Source: Mesorhizobium temperatum | Lineage (GTDB): Bacteria > Pseudomonadota > Alphaproteobacteria > Rhizobiales > Rhizobiaceae | NCBI RefSeq assembly: GCF_002284575.1 | Contig: NZ_NPKJ01000068.1 | Location: 372,001 to 436,000, forward strand | Direction of reading: 5' to 3' | DNA: 64,000 nucleotides | Shown here: positions 17,172 through 26,096 of the stretch, in pieces | How positions within the stretch are numbered: position 1 is the first letter of the stretch | Layout of the letters: the number at the start of each line of letters is the position of its first letter | The notes under the pieces: generated by a model | Database searches by the model: none | What the model saw: only the letters and a program-made list of their open reading frames with translations | What the model was told of the DNA's origin: nothing | Program-made: the position numbers and the translations under genes

Positions 17172-17486
17172 TCACCGTCCCGTTTTTTTGCTTTTTCGGT
17201 CAATCAATTGCCGTGCGGCGGTTCTTTTGCGACTGCCAAACCCATAGCCGATCATCAAGAGCAAAACCGTCGCCGCGGTGAAAATGCCAACCCTGGTCCT
17301 TGCCGTTGAAAATCCCGCAAGTCTGCCGCGTGCCTCGGCCGTGAGGGACCCATGGGTCTTGTGGAGCCCTTTGACCGAGTGGAAAAGATTGTCATCGCGT
17401 GCAGATGATGCCTTGGTACGCCGGACCTGGCCCTTGTAAGCCGCACTAGCCAGATAGCGGTCCAGCAAGCCTGGGGCAAGGTCGGT
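17172..17486 (-). pseudogene. C-terminal fragment of an SDR-family oxidoreductase
   Basis: The frame carries APGLLDRYLA, then DNLFHSVKGLHKTHGSLTAEA, and ends with one hydrophobic segment (FTAATVLLLMIGYGFG) and a basic tail. This resembles the C-terminal end of a class of short-chain dehydrogenases with a terminal membrane helix. The Rossmann fold and catalytic Tyr-Lys are absent. Upstream codons in the same frame run into the neighbouring membrane-protein gene and look random. I infer a truncated remnant. Confidence 0.55.
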
Positions 17487-17496
17487 GCTGGCAAGG

Positions 17497-18021
17497 CTAA
17501 ACCGCCGGTCCTTCGAGCCCGCTTCTCTCGTGCGATTTCCACAGGAACCAGCCGAGGACGGTACCGAAGAAGAATGTGTGGGCAATGAACTGCACGACCG
17601 GGCTTGCTTGCAGGAACCAGGGGAATGCGATCGGCGCGATCACATAGAAATTGACGAGCCACAAAGCGAGACCAAAGATGCTGCCGAGACCAATGAAGGT
17701 GGCTTGCCCTCGCAGCATTGCGGCAATCTCCCCGAACACGATCCCATAGGCGATGGCCAGGATCAAATGCACGATCACGCCGGCGATGCTGGCCGTCAGG
17801 AGCGGGTAGCCGGGATCGAGAGCTTCCGGTCCAAGTGCGATGGCGCCGATCATGCGCAGGGGCATGAAGAACGCTTCCGCCCCCATCATGAACGCACTCG
17901 CCGCCATTTCGAACGCCGCAAAGACGATGCCTGCGACGATGCCCGCAACGGCCCCCTGCTGGAGTCCCCATTGGATGTCGCGCGGCGTCACCGGCGTATG
18001 GATGTAATCACGGTAAGCCAT
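17497..18021 (-). CDS. Hypothetical multi-pass membrane protein
   Basis: A 174-residue protein with four to five hydrophobic segments: about residues 22-48, 55-65, 76-98, 105-128 and 140-160. The N-terminus (AYRDYIHTPVTPRDIQWGLQQG) is hydrophilic. I do not recognise a named family; the overall look is that of small uncharacterised inner-membrane proteins. It is divergent from the glucosidase gene across 160 bases and may belong to the same inserted segment. Confidence 0.75.
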   Translation of the reverse strand: MAYRDYIHTPVTPRDIQWGLQQGAVAGIVAGIVFAAFEMAASAFMMGAEAFFMPLRMIGAIALGPEALDPGYPLLTASIAGVIVHLILAIAYGIVFGEIAAMLRGQATFIGLGSIFGLALWLVNFYVIAPIAFPWFLQASPVVQFIAHTFFFGTVLGWFLWKSHERSGLEGPAV

Positions 18022-18181
18022 AACACTGCTCCCTGTTCTGGACGCAGATTCCTCCGCAAAATCAATGCCGGGAACGCGTCGGCGGTTCCGGACGTCCGGT
18101 ACGATTCACGGGGATTTGATTGAAGTTGATGTTTCTCAAGCCTAGCGGGCGCTACATGCAGAGCGTGCGGAGCCAAACGGT

Positions 18182-20491
18182 ATGCCTGCTGAATCGCCCG
18201 ACCACAGCCTGGTCCGCCTGCGGGTACGGCCGGAAACGATCTATGTGAGCAAAGGCCGAACGGTGCTGGCGACCGGACGCGACGGTTTTTTCGACAACGG
18301 TTCCGATCAAGGCCTGTTTGTCCACCAGACACGGCTCCTTTCTCGCTACCGTTATCTGATCAACGGCCGTCCGCCGTACCCTGTCTCGATTTCCAACGTG
18401 GCTCAGCACTCCTGGCTTGGCTACTACATCGCTCCGGTTCCGAAGGCGGCCAAGCGGCGCCCGACCATTTCCGAGACTGCGCAGGAGTCCATCGAGCTGC
18501 GCCTGTCGCGCTATGTCGGCGAGGGCCTGCACGAGGATGTCGATCTGGTGAATTTCACGCAGGAAAAAGTCCAGTTCATGCTCGAGCTTGATCTGGACGC
18601 CGATTTCGCCGACCAGGACGAAACGCACGGTAACCGCAGACAGAGCGGCCGGCAGACCTGCAAGTGGATGGAAGGTGAAGAGCTTTCCGAGCTGACCTTC
18701 GAATATCACGCGCACCATGGCTATGATCATCAAAATGAGAAGGGGACTGCGTCAATCCGGCGAGGTGTCAGGCTCCGCTTCTCGAACGCCACCATGCCGC
18801 CCCGATACAGGAACGGGCGCATCGCCTTCGATGTCGGCCTTGCTCCTCATGAGCGCTGGCATTGCTGTATCGACATCATTCCGGTGATAGAAGGTCGGGA
18901 TCTCCTTTCGAGCTATCGGTGCCGGTCCTTTTCGCCGCAGGCCAATGACTATGATCGCCGTACGCAACGTTTTCTGAGCGATGCGCCGCGTTTTTCCAGC
19001 CCCGAAAGCACGACACTGGCGAACGTGGTGATCGGAGCGCTCGAGCAGGCCAAGCGGGATTTGGACGCTTTGCGCCTGTACGATCTCGATTGCGCGGAGC
19101 GAGCATGGACGACGGCAGCGGGGCTGCCGGTCTATATCGCGCTGTTCGGCCGCGATACGCTCACAGTTGCCTGGGAGGCTGCGCCGGTTACGACCGATAT
19201 CATGCGCGGAACCTTGCCCGTGCTCGCCGGATTGCAGGGGAAAGAGATCAACGACTGGCGCGACGAACAGCCGGGCCGCATGCTGCATGAAGCCCATACC
19301 GGCCCGCTCGCCAGTCTCAACTACACGCCCAAAGCACGGTACTACGGATCGATCACGACCTCCGGCTTCTATCCTTTCGTGGCGGCGCAGCTATGGCACT
19401 GGACAGGCGACAAGAATCTCGTACGCCCATACGTCGACCCTGCGATTGCGGCTCTCAAATGGCTCGATGCGTTCTGCGATCACGACAAGGATGGCTTCTG
19501 CGAATACAAAACGCGTTCGGAACTCGGGCTCGAGAACCAAGCCTGGAAGGACTCGAGCGACGCAATCGTCTACGAAGATGGCTCCCAGGTGCCGAAGCCA
19601 ATCGCGACCTGCGAGGAGCAGGGAATTGTCTACGCCGCCAAAATGAATCTCGCCGAGGTCTTATGGTGGTTCGATCGCGGAGATGAAGCAAAGTACCTGT
19701 ACGAAAGCGCGAAGGAACTCAAGAAGCGGTTCAGCGAAGCCTTCTGGATGGAGAGCGAGGGTTTCTTCGCGATGGCGCTCGACCCCGATAGACGCCAGGT
19801 CAGCTCGATCGGCTCCAACGCCCTGCACTGCGTCGCAACCGGCATCGCCGACACGGCGCTGGTGCCGCGCACGTTGAAGCGGCTGTTTGCCGAAGACATG
19901 TTCACCGGCTGGGGCGTGCGAACCCTTTCGTCACAACATCCGGCTTTCAATCCCTACTCCTATCACCGTGGCACCGTCTGGCCCGTCGAGCACGGTCCGT
20001 TCGCCATTGGTGCTTATCGATATGGATGCCATGATTATGTCGAGCGGGTATGCCGTTCGCAGTTCGAAACCGCTGCGCTTTTCGACTTTTTTCGCTTGCC
20101 GGAGTGTATTGCCGGGCACCAGCGCGATCAGGATCATCCATTTCCAGCGGTCTATCCGGCCGCCAATTCGCCGCAGGCGTGGTCGACGACCACCGTCTAT
20201 ACGCTCCTTCAGGCGCTGCTGGGCCTGCAGCCCTTCGCGCCGCTCCGGATGCTGTTCGTCGATCCTCATCTGCCGGCCTGGCTGCCCGAGATCACGATCT
20301 CGGATCTCCGTGTCGCAAATGCGATCGTCACCATCCGATTTTTTCGCAAATCGAATGGAAGCAGCGATTACAAGGTGCTGGAAAAACGTGGCTGGCTGCA
20401 CGTGGTTCGCCAACCCAGCCCCTGGTCGCTTACGGCAAGCTATGGCGAGCGCGCCAAAGACATCCTCATGAGTCTGGCACCAGGCCATTGA
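18182..20491 (+). CDS. Amylo-alpha-1,6-glucosidase (glycogen debranching-type)
   Basis: Predicted glycoside hydrolase of the bacterial debranching-enzyme-like group. The 769-residue protein has an N-terminal beta-rich domain (about 20-250) with TVLATGRDGFFDNGSDQGLF, and a C-terminal (alpha/alpha)6-barrel domain with LFGRDTLTVAWEA, DSSDAIVYEDGS and YSYHRGTVWPVEHG; acidic residues in these motifs are probably catalytic. There is no signal peptide. A weak GGAG lies 10 bases before the start. No other glycogen gene is nearby, so its substrate is uncertain; trehalose or compatible-solute metabolism is also possible. Confidence 0.88.
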   Translation: MPAESPDHSLVRLRVRPETIYVSKGRTVLATGRDGFFDNGSDQGLFVHQTRLLSRYRYLINGRPPYPVSISNVAQHSWLGYYIAPVPKAAKRRPTISETAQESIELRLSRYVGEGLHEDVDLVNFTQEKVQFMLELDLDADFADQDETHGNRRQSGRQTCKWMEGEELSELTFEYHAHHGYDHQNEKGTASIRRGVRLRFSNATMPPRYRNGRIAFDVGLAPHERWHCCIDIIPVIEGRDLLSSYRCRSFSPQANDYDRRTQRFLSDAPRFSSPESTTLANVVIGALEQAKRDLDALRLYDLDCAERAWTTAAGLPVYIALFGRDTLTVAWEAAPVTTDIMRGTLPVLAGLQGKEINDWRDEQPGRMLHEAHTGPLASLNYTPKARYYGSITTSGFYPFVAAQLWHWTGDKNLVRPYVDPAIAALKWLDAFCDHDKDGFCEYKTRSELGLENQAWKDSSDAIVYEDGSQVPKPIATCEEQGIVYAAKMNLAEVLWWFDRGDEAKYLYESAKELKKRFSEAFWMESEGFFAMALDPDRRQVSSIGSNALHCVATGIADTALVPRTLKRLFAEDMFTGWGVRTLSSQHPAFNPYSYHRGTVWPVEHGPFAIGAYRYGCHDYVERVCRSQFETAALFDFFRLPECIAGHQRDQDHPFPAVYPAANSPQAWSTTTVYTLLQALLGLQPFAPLRMLFVDPHLPAWLPEITISDLRVANAIVTIRFFRKSNGSSDYKVLEKRGWLHVVRQPSPWSLTASYGERAKDILMSLAPGH

Positions 20492-20839
20492 AATGGCATT
20501 ACGATCACCGCCCGGCTCGGCAAACCTTTCGGGCTTTATCGATCTGCCATGCCGACCAGCCGATCTGATCGGCATGCCGCGCGGCCACCGCTTGTCGCCG
20601 CCAATGCTCGATGACAACATGTGACAACCACTCCTCGGTCTGACGTTGCCAGATGTCCAATATCGGTGGTGCCAGTTAAACCAGTTAAAAGGTTGCGTCG
20701 GCATGGCTCCAACAAAACGATCGGCCCTCTCGCCTGGGACGGAAAACGCAGATTCAACACGCGAGAGCGACAAGGGCCGCAAAGCGCCTCTCCGGTCAGG
20801 AACGGCGCCGGACCATGATCGCGCCGGCGAGACCACAGG
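20492..20839. other. Intergenic stretch without a gene
   Basis: About 350 bases after the glucosidase gene hold no convincing gene in any frame. I see a tandem CCAGTTAAA CCAGTTAAA (near 20670) and an imperfect hairpin around 20720-20790. The right part may be decayed sequence continuing from the diguanylate cyclase fragment that begins at 21042. Confidence 0.5.
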
Positions 20840-21042
20840 TTGGAGATCAGCTTGGTTGGCGCCATGCCGATGGGCAGCGTGAAATGCTGCAACAGGAAAC
20901 CGATCGCCGAAAGCCAGTAGCTGGCGGCGAGCACGGCCAGATAGGGGCGGTGACGCCGATAGAACCACAGCACGAGAAACACCGCGCCGAGCACAAGCGC
21001 GATCGTCGGGTTGAGCAACCCTATCAGCAGACCGGTGTCCAA
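20840..21042 (-). pseudogene. N-terminal fragment of a membrane diguanylate cyclase
   Basis: From a TTG at 21042 the frame reads LDTGLLIGLLNPTIALVLGA, then WFYRRHRPYLAVLAASYWLS and LPIGMAPTKLISNL: two to three membrane segments typical of the N-terminus of rhizobial membrane GGDEF proteins. Similarity then stops; a change of frame gives a few more plausible residues before a stop. No GGDEF domain follows. On the same strand, 3.7 kb downstream, lies an isolated GGDEF C-terminus (16905-17171). Confidence 0.6.
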
Positions 21043-21202
21043 AGGACCGTGCCCCACGCTTGCGTCAGGGAAGACCTTAGAGCGGAAGCCCAAACAAGCG
21101 GTTAAGCGGGATCGAATATGCGCGAGGTCGCCTATGAAGCTGCTGCACGGAACTTGAGACCGCGGCCGGCGTTTTCCGGCAGCAATCGATGGAGACGCTT
21201 TC

Positions 21203-21514
21203 ATGGCCGATACGATCATGCTGACCGATCACGAGGCAATTCGCTCATGGGCCGCGTCACGTGCCGGATTTCCGGCAATCGTCGATGTATCGCCCGAAAC
21301 AGGCACGCAAGCCATGCTGAGGCTGGTTTTCGGCCAGCATGCGTATCAGGACCAGGACCAGGCCGAACGCCCGGCCAACGCCGGCGGCTACGAACTGGTC
21401 GAATGGGACGAATGGTTCAAGCTTTTCGACGAACGCCAGCTGGCGCTCGTGGTGGCAAAGGATCAACCCGGCCGCCGTGAGCAATTCCACGAATTCGTCA
21501 GGCGCCCCGGCTGA
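21203..21514 (+). CDS. Conserved hypothetical protein, 103 residues
   Basis: A small hydrophilic protein beginning MADTIMLTDHEAIRSWAASR and ending with an acidic-aromatic stretch (YELVEWDEWFKLFDERQLAL). No signal or membrane segment is visible, so it is probably cytoplasmic. I do not recognise a named domain. GGAGACGC lies about 10 bases upstream, which supports this start. It is convergent with leuC, which carries a terminator in the gap. Confidence 0.7.
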   Translation: MADTIMLTDHEAIRSWAASRAGFPAIVDVSPETGTQAMLRLVFGQHAYQDQDQAERPANAGGYELVEWDEWFKLFDERQLALVVAKDQPGRREQFHEFVRRPG

Positions 21515-21549
21515 AAGAAAGGGCCCGAATCGCGTTGCGGCTCGGGCCT
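21514..21549 (-). terminator. Terminator of leuC
   Basis: On the minus strand, a 7-8 bp stem (GGCCCGA with TCGGGCC, 13-base loop) is followed by CTTTCTTTC. It lies about 40 bases after the leuC stop and overlaps the end of the convergent small gene. Confidence 0.65.
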
Positions 21550-21586
21550 GGCATGCACTCATATACGGACTGTGGCAGCCCTGCGT

Positions 21587-22996
21587 TTATTTCCACTCAC
21601 GGATGTCGACGAAATGGCCGGCGATCGCCGCCGCCGCCGCCATGGCCGGCGACACCAGATGGGTACGGCCCTTGAAGCCCTGACGGCCCTCGAAATTGCG
21701 GTTGGAGGTCGAGGCGCAGCGTTCATGCGGCTTCAGACGGTCGTCATTCATGGCAAGGCACATCGAGCAGCCCGGCTCACGCCAGTCGAAACCGGCCGCG
21801 ACAAAGATCTTGTCGAGACCTTCTGCTTCCGCCTGCTCCTTGACCAGACCGGAGCCCGGCACGATCATCGCATCGACATGCGGGCTGACTTTCTTGCCCT
21901 CGACCACCTTGGCGGCGGCGCGCAGATCCTCGATGCGGCCGTTGGTGCAGGAGCCGATGAAGACGCGGTCGAGCGCGATATCGGTGATCCTGGTACCCGG
22001 CGTTAGCCCCATATAGTCGAGCGCGCGCTGCTTGGAGGTGCGCTTGTTCTCATCGGCGATATCGTCGGGGTTCGGCACGATGCCCTGGACCGAGACGACG
22101 TCCTCGGGCGAAGAGCCCCAGGAGACGATCGGCGGCAATTTCGCAGCGTCGAGCGCGACCACCTTGTCGAAATGCGCGCCCTCGTCGGACTGCAGCGTCT
22201 TCCAGTAGGCGAGCGCGGCATCCCACGCCTCGCCCTTCGGCGCGCGCGGCTTGTCCTTGACATAGGCGAAGGTCGTCTCGTCAGGCGCGATCAGGCCGGC
22301 ACGGGCGCCGCCCTCGATCGACATGTTGCAGATGGTCATGCGGCCTTCCATGGACAGCGCGCGGATCGCTTCGCCGGCATATTCGATGACATAGCCGGTG
22401 CCGCCGGCAGTGCCGATCTCGCCGATGATCGCCAAAATGATGTCCTTGGCGGTGACGCCTTCCGGCAGTACGCCGTCGACGCGCACCAGCATGTTCTTGG
22501 CCTTGCGCTGGATCAGCGTCTGCGTGGCCAGCACATGCTCGACTTCCGAGGTGCCGATGCCGTGCGCCAATGCGCCGAAAGCGCCATGCGTCGAGGTGTG
22601 GCTGTCGCCGCAGACGATGGTCATGCCGGGCAGCGTAAAGCCCTGCTCCGGACCGATGATATGGACGATGCCCTGGCGGATATCCTTCTCGGAATAATAT
22701 TCGACGCCGAAATCCTTGGCGTTCTTGGCCAGCGCCTCGACCTGGATGCGGCTTTCCTCGTTCTTGATGCCGAACTTGCGCTCCGGCGAGGTCGACACAT
22801 TGTGGTCGACCACGGCCAGCGTCTTTTCCGGATGCCGGACCTTTCTGCCGGTCATGCGCAGGCCTTCGAAGGCTTGCGGGCTAGTCACTTCATGGACGAG
22901 ATGACGGTCGATGTAGAGCAGGCAGGTGCCGTCGTCCTGGCGGTCGACGACATGGTCGTCGAATATCTTGTCGTAGAGGGTGCGCGGTGCGCTCAT
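21587..22996 (-). CDS. leuC: 3-isopropylmalate dehydratase large subunit
   Basis: Isomerises 2-isopropylmalate to 3-isopropylmalate in leucine synthesis, together with LeuD. The 469 residues match the usual 466-470. The [4Fe-4S] ligands lie in VFIGSCTNGRIEDL and GCSMCLAMN; the N-terminal TLYDKIFDDHVV and the VDHNVSTSP block are family-typical. The start at 22996 is chosen because residues upstream show no similarity. No leuD is in the window, consistent with the split leuC/leuD arrangement of rhizobia. Confidence 0.96.
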   Translation of the reverse strand: MSAPRTLYDKIFDDHVVDRQDDGTCLLYIDRHLVHEVTSPQAFEGLRMTGRKVRHPEKTLAVVDHNVSTSPERKFGIKNEESRIQVEALAKNAKDFGVEYYSEKDIRQGIVHIIGPEQGFTLPGMTIVCGDSHTSTHGAFGALAHGIGTSEVEHVLATQTLIQRKAKNMLVRVDGVLPEGVTAKDIILAIIGEIGTAGGTGYVIEYAGEAIRALSMEGRMTICNMSIEGGARAGLIAPDETTFAYVKDKPRAPKGEAWDAALAYWKTLQSDEGAHFDKVVALDAAKLPPIVSWGSSPEDVVSVQGIVPNPDDIADENKRTSKQRALDYMGLTPGTRITDIALDRVFIGSCTNGRIEDLRAAAKVVEGKKVSPHVDAMIVPGSGLVKEQAEAEGLDKIFVAAGFDWREPGCSMCLAMNDDRLKPHERCASTSNRNFEGRQGFKGRTHLVSPAMAAAAAIAGHFVDIREWK

Positions 22997-23238
22997 GTGC
23001 GTAAATCCGTCGATATAAAAAATGGGAAAGGACAAGCGCCGGCTAGCCGGCGAACACGGCCTAGCGAAGTCGGCTGGTCAGAGCGCCGGAAACGCGCGCC
23101 GAGAATCGCGACGGCAGGCGTTTTCTGTCCTGCAGCACGAAGCCCTTGTAAGCCGGATCGCCAAAAAGCTGTTCCATGGCGTGGCTCATATCAATCTTTT
23201 GGCTTTTCGGCAATCGCGGCGGCGTTCGCAGAACCTGG
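22997..23238. other. leuC upstream region
   Basis: About 240 bases between the leuC start and the long inverted repeat. I see no gene, and no leader-peptide attenuator with a run of leucine codons and a terminator. It presumably holds the leuC promoter, which I cannot place. Confidence 0.4.
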
Positions 23239-23438
23239 GTTCCTCGCCCCGCGAAGTGGGGAGAGGTGGCCCGGCGAAGCCGGGACGGAGAGGGGTCTTC
23301 GCGGCGTCTGGGAGTTCGTTGGCAGATGGTCGGTCTCGCGCCTTATCCCTCACCGGATTCTGACTTTCGCGAATGTCGCCCCCTCTCCGTCCCGGCTTCG
23401 CCGGGCCACCTCTCCCCCGCTTTGCGGGGGCGAGGAAC
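23239..23438. repeat. Long inverted repeat with 57-base arms
   Basis: The left arm (23239-23294, starting GTTCCTCGCCCCGCGAAGTG) and the right arm (23380-23438) are near-perfect reverse complements around an 85-base asymmetric centre. Each arm holds a smaller palindrome (cccggcgaagccggg). It belongs to a different family from the one at 10121. No gene is seen. It ends 16 bases before the stop of the methyltransferase gene. Confidence 0.8.
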
Positions 23439-23453
23439 TACCGCCAGGCTTAC

Positions 23454-24089
23454 TCAAACCACCTCGAACACGAAGGTCTTCACCAGCGCCTCGGGCTCGG
23501 CGATCGCATAGCAGCGGAACCACGGGCTTTCCTCGACCGGCCGCCATTTTTTGTCGTGCTCCAACTCGGCAAGGACGTCAGGAAAGCCGCCGCTCTCGAA
23601 CACTTGGTCGCGAACGGTGAAGATGGCGTGGCCGCCCTTCTTGGTGATCCGCACCAGTTCATGCAGGCCGGAGGCCGGCGCGTGGCTGATGGTGAACACG
23701 CCGGTCGAGAAGAAGGCGCGGAAATACCCGTCCGGCCAAGGCAGCGGACCGCCAAGCATCGCCTGTTTCAGCTCGCTGTAGGCCTGGCGGCTGCCGGCGA
23801 TGTCGAGCATTTCATCCGACAGGTCGAGCCCGGCGATGTCCTGATAGCCGAGCGCTTTGAGCGATGGTCCCGACAGGCCGGTGCCGCAGCCGGCGTCGAG
23901 CAGCGGCCCCTCGCCTGATGGCACATGGCGCGCCACCCAGGCGGCGATCAGGAACGGCAGGAGATAACCGAGCGAGGCGGTTTCGCTGTCATAGGTCGCA
24001 GCCCATGCGGCATAGGCTTGCGCCAGCGCTTCCGGCGTGTCGGCCGTATAGACGGACTCCAAGGCCGCATTGGCTTTGTCGATGTTCAT
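23454..24089 (-). CDS. Class I SAM-dependent methyltransferase
   Basis: Cytoplasmic methyltransferase of unknown substrate. The 211 residues include the SAM-binding motif I LLDAGCGTGLSG near residue 65, motif II GLDLSDEMLDIA, and a later DGYFRAFFSTGVFTISH. The N-terminal YAAWAATYDSE is typical of the Methyltransf_11/25 group. GGAGGG lies upstream of the start at 24089. It is separate from leuC and in line with the ABC genes, 57 bases after the permease. Confidence 0.88.
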   Translation of the reverse strand: MNIDKANAALESVYTADTPEALAQAYAAWAATYDSETASLGYLLPFLIAAWVARHVPSGEGPLLDAGCGTGLSGPSLKALGYQDIAGLDLSDEMLDIAGSRQAYSELKQAMLGGPLPWPDGYFRAFFSTGVFTISHAPASGLHELVRITKKGGHAIFTVRDQVFESGGFPDVLAELEHDKKWRPVEESPWFRCYAIAEPEALVKTFVFEVV

Positions 24090-24146
24090 GGAACTGACCC
24101 TCCAAAACGTATTGGCTGCAATCGTAGCGCCGCCTTCGCCTGCCAG

Positions 24147-24962
24147 TTATTGCTCATGCTGGCGGCGCAGCCGCTTCTCCAGCCCCCGCAAGGCCAGCGA
24201 CAGGCCGACCGTCAGGATAAGATAGATGTAGGCGACGATCGAATAAGTTTCGAAGAAGCGGAACGAGCCGGCGGCGTAGATCTTGCCCATCTGGGTGATG
24301 TCAGCGACGCCGAGCACCGAGACCAGCGAAGAATCCTTGACCATGGCGACGAAATCATTGCCGAGCGGCGGCAGGATGGTGCGGATCGCCTGCGGAAAGA
24401 CGATCAGCCGGAAACGCTGCATGCGCGTCAGCCCCAGCGCCTTCGCCGCCTCGATCTGGCCCTTCTCGACTGCCTGGATGCCGGCGCGGAAGACCTCCGA
24501 GATGAAGGCCGAGTAGCCGATGGTCAGCGCCATGATGGCGCGCCACAGCAGCGACACGTCGCGGACCAGCAACTCGCCAAACAGGCCGGCATTTTGCAAG
24601 GGCGCGGTCAGCGCGTTCCACGCCGCGACGAAGGCCGGCGCCCCGGCAAAGGCGATCCAGAACAACAGCACCAGCATCGGCACGCCGCGGATGATCTCGA
24701 CATAGAAGCGGGCGATCTGGCGCAGCCAGCGCGACCCCGACAGCCCCATCAGCGCAATGCCGAGCCCGATTGCCGAGGCCAGCGCGAAGGCGACCATTGT
24801 GACGAAGACGGTGATGCCGATGCCCGTGGCGACGGTCGCGAAAACCTGGGCGTAGAGGTCGCTTGCTGCAATGAAGATGGCAGCGGCCACGGCGAGCGCC
24901 GCCGCCACGGCAAGCCACCACGGGAAGTCGGATTTTGGGGTAGAGGATGCGGGCGTTGCCAT
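24147..24962 (-). CDS. Polar amino acid ABC transporter permease
   Basis: Inner-membrane permease of the HisM/GlnP family. The 271 residues have five or six hydrophobic segments and the EAA loop GQIEAAKALGLTRMQRFRLI, the site of contact with the ATPase. The motif YVEIIRGVPMLVLLFW is family-typical. It lies 74 bases downstream of the gene for a periplasmic binding protein on the same strand. No ATP-binding subunit is found nearby. Confidence 0.92.
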   Translation of the reverse strand: MATPASSTPKSDFPWWLAVAAALAVAAAIFIAASDLYAQVFATVATGIGITVFVTMVAFALASAIGLGIALMGLSGSRWLRQIARFYVEIIRGVPMLVLLFWIAFAGAPAFVAAWNALTAPLQNAGLFGELLVRDVSLLWRAIMALTIGYSAFISEVFRAGIQAVEKGQIEAAKALGLTRMQRFRLIVFPQAIRTILPPLGNDFVAMVKDSSLVSVLGVADITQMGKIYAAGSFRFFETYSIVAYIYLILTVGLSLALRGLEKRLRRQHEQ

Positions 24963-25036
24963 TTACCCGATACCTGCAAAGCATGCTTTGCCGAATTCCG
25001 GCGCACAACCGTCACGCAGCACTCGCGACAAAAGTC

Positions 25037-25834
25037 CTATTGCCCCATCTTGTAGTCGAGGAACCATTTCTTGTTGAGCGCGTCGAGCGTGCCGTCGGCC
25101 TTCAGTGCGGCGATCGCTGCATTGACCGGTTTCACCAGATCAGAGCCCTTGGGGAAGATGAAGCCGAAATCTTCGGTGCCGAGCGGGCCGCCGATCAGCT
25201 TCAGCCCGCCATTGGACGCCTCGACATAGCCCTTGCCGGCAGTGCCGTCGGTCAAAACGACGTCGACGTCACCGGTCTTCAGCGCCTGCACCGTCGCACC
25301 GAACGTCTCGAACAGTTTGATGCGCGGGTTCTGCTCATTGCCGTCGAGCACGCTGTAGACGGCAGTGTAGAAGGGGGTGGTGCCGGCCTGCGCGCCGATC
25401 AGCCCATCCTTGAAGGCGCCAAATGTCTTGGCGTCGGTGAAGCGCTTCTCATCGCCACGCACCAGCATGAACTGTTCCGAGCGCATGTAGGGGTCGGAGA
25501 AATCGACCTTCTGCTTTCGGTCGTCCTTGATGGTGATACCGGTCATGCCGATGTTGTACTGGTTGTCGGAAACCGCCTGGATCATCGCGTCCCAAGAGGT
25601 GTTCTGGTACTCGACCTGGAAATTGAGCCGCTTGGCGATCTCGTTCATCGCGTCATATTCCCAGCCGATCTGCTTGCCGGTCTTGGCGTCGATGAACTGC
25701 AATGGCGGATAGGCGTTCTCCGTCACCACCACCACCTTCTTGCCGCCGAGATCGGGAAGCGCCTGCGCCAGGGCGGCGACGGGCGCAAGTATCAGAGCCA
25801 ACAGGCCGGCCAACAGCAGTTTCGATTTGGTCAT
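25037..25834 (-). CDS. Amino acid ABC transporter substrate-binding protein
   Basis: Periplasmic family-3 solute receptor. The 265 residues have a signal peptide (LLLAGLLALILAPVAALA) and a bilobed SBP_bac_3 domain with NAYPPLQFIDAKTGKQIGWE and GMTGITIKDDRKQKVDFS. The second lobe shows VDVVLTDGTAGK. The start at 25834 gives a normal signal peptide; the frame extends 35 codons upstream without sense. The ligand is probably a polar amino acid, but which one is not evident. Confidence 0.93.
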   Translation of the reverse strand: MTKSKLLLAGLLALILAPVAALAQALPDLGGKKVVVVTENAYPPLQFIDAKTGKQIGWEYDAMNEIAKRLNFQVEYQNTSWDAMIQAVSDNQYNIGMTGITIKDDRKQKVDFSDPYMRSEQFMLVRGDEKRFTDAKTFGAFKDGLIGAQAGTTPFYTAVYSVLDGNEQNPRIKLFETFGATVQALKTGDVDVVLTDGTAGKGYVEASNGGLKLIGGPLGTEDFGFIFPKGSDLVKPVNAAIAALKADGTLDALNKKWFLDYKMGQ

Positions 25835-26047
25835 GGTACACCCCGAGAATTTGAACGGCCTCGACATGGTCGAGGCTTGCAGGAAATCCGGCGCCGACTT
25901 TAGCTTTCCGCAAGCGCCTTGCAAGCCGGCCTGATGCACCGCGTCGCGCGAAAATGGATTCCCATGCTTTCACCAAACAATTACGGAACGATCCGTATCG
26001 ATTGCGCACCGATGCGACCCGGCAAGATCGAATCCATCTCGCGAAAC

Positions 26048-26070
26048 AAAAAGGCGGCCGAAGCCGCCTT
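26048..26070 (-). terminator. Terminator of rplS
   Basis: An 8-bp stem (AAGGCGGC with GCCGCCTT, loop TTCG on the minus strand) is followed by TTTTT on the minus strand. The plus strand also has TTTT, so it may work both ways. It starts 27 bases after the rplS stop. Confidence 0.9.
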
Positions 26071-26096
26071 TTCGAAACATGGGTTTTGAAGACGCC

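Noticed and set aside
20492..20839. Possible insertion-sequence remnant after the glucosidase gene
   Set aside because: No transposase similarity or clear terminal repeats could be seen.
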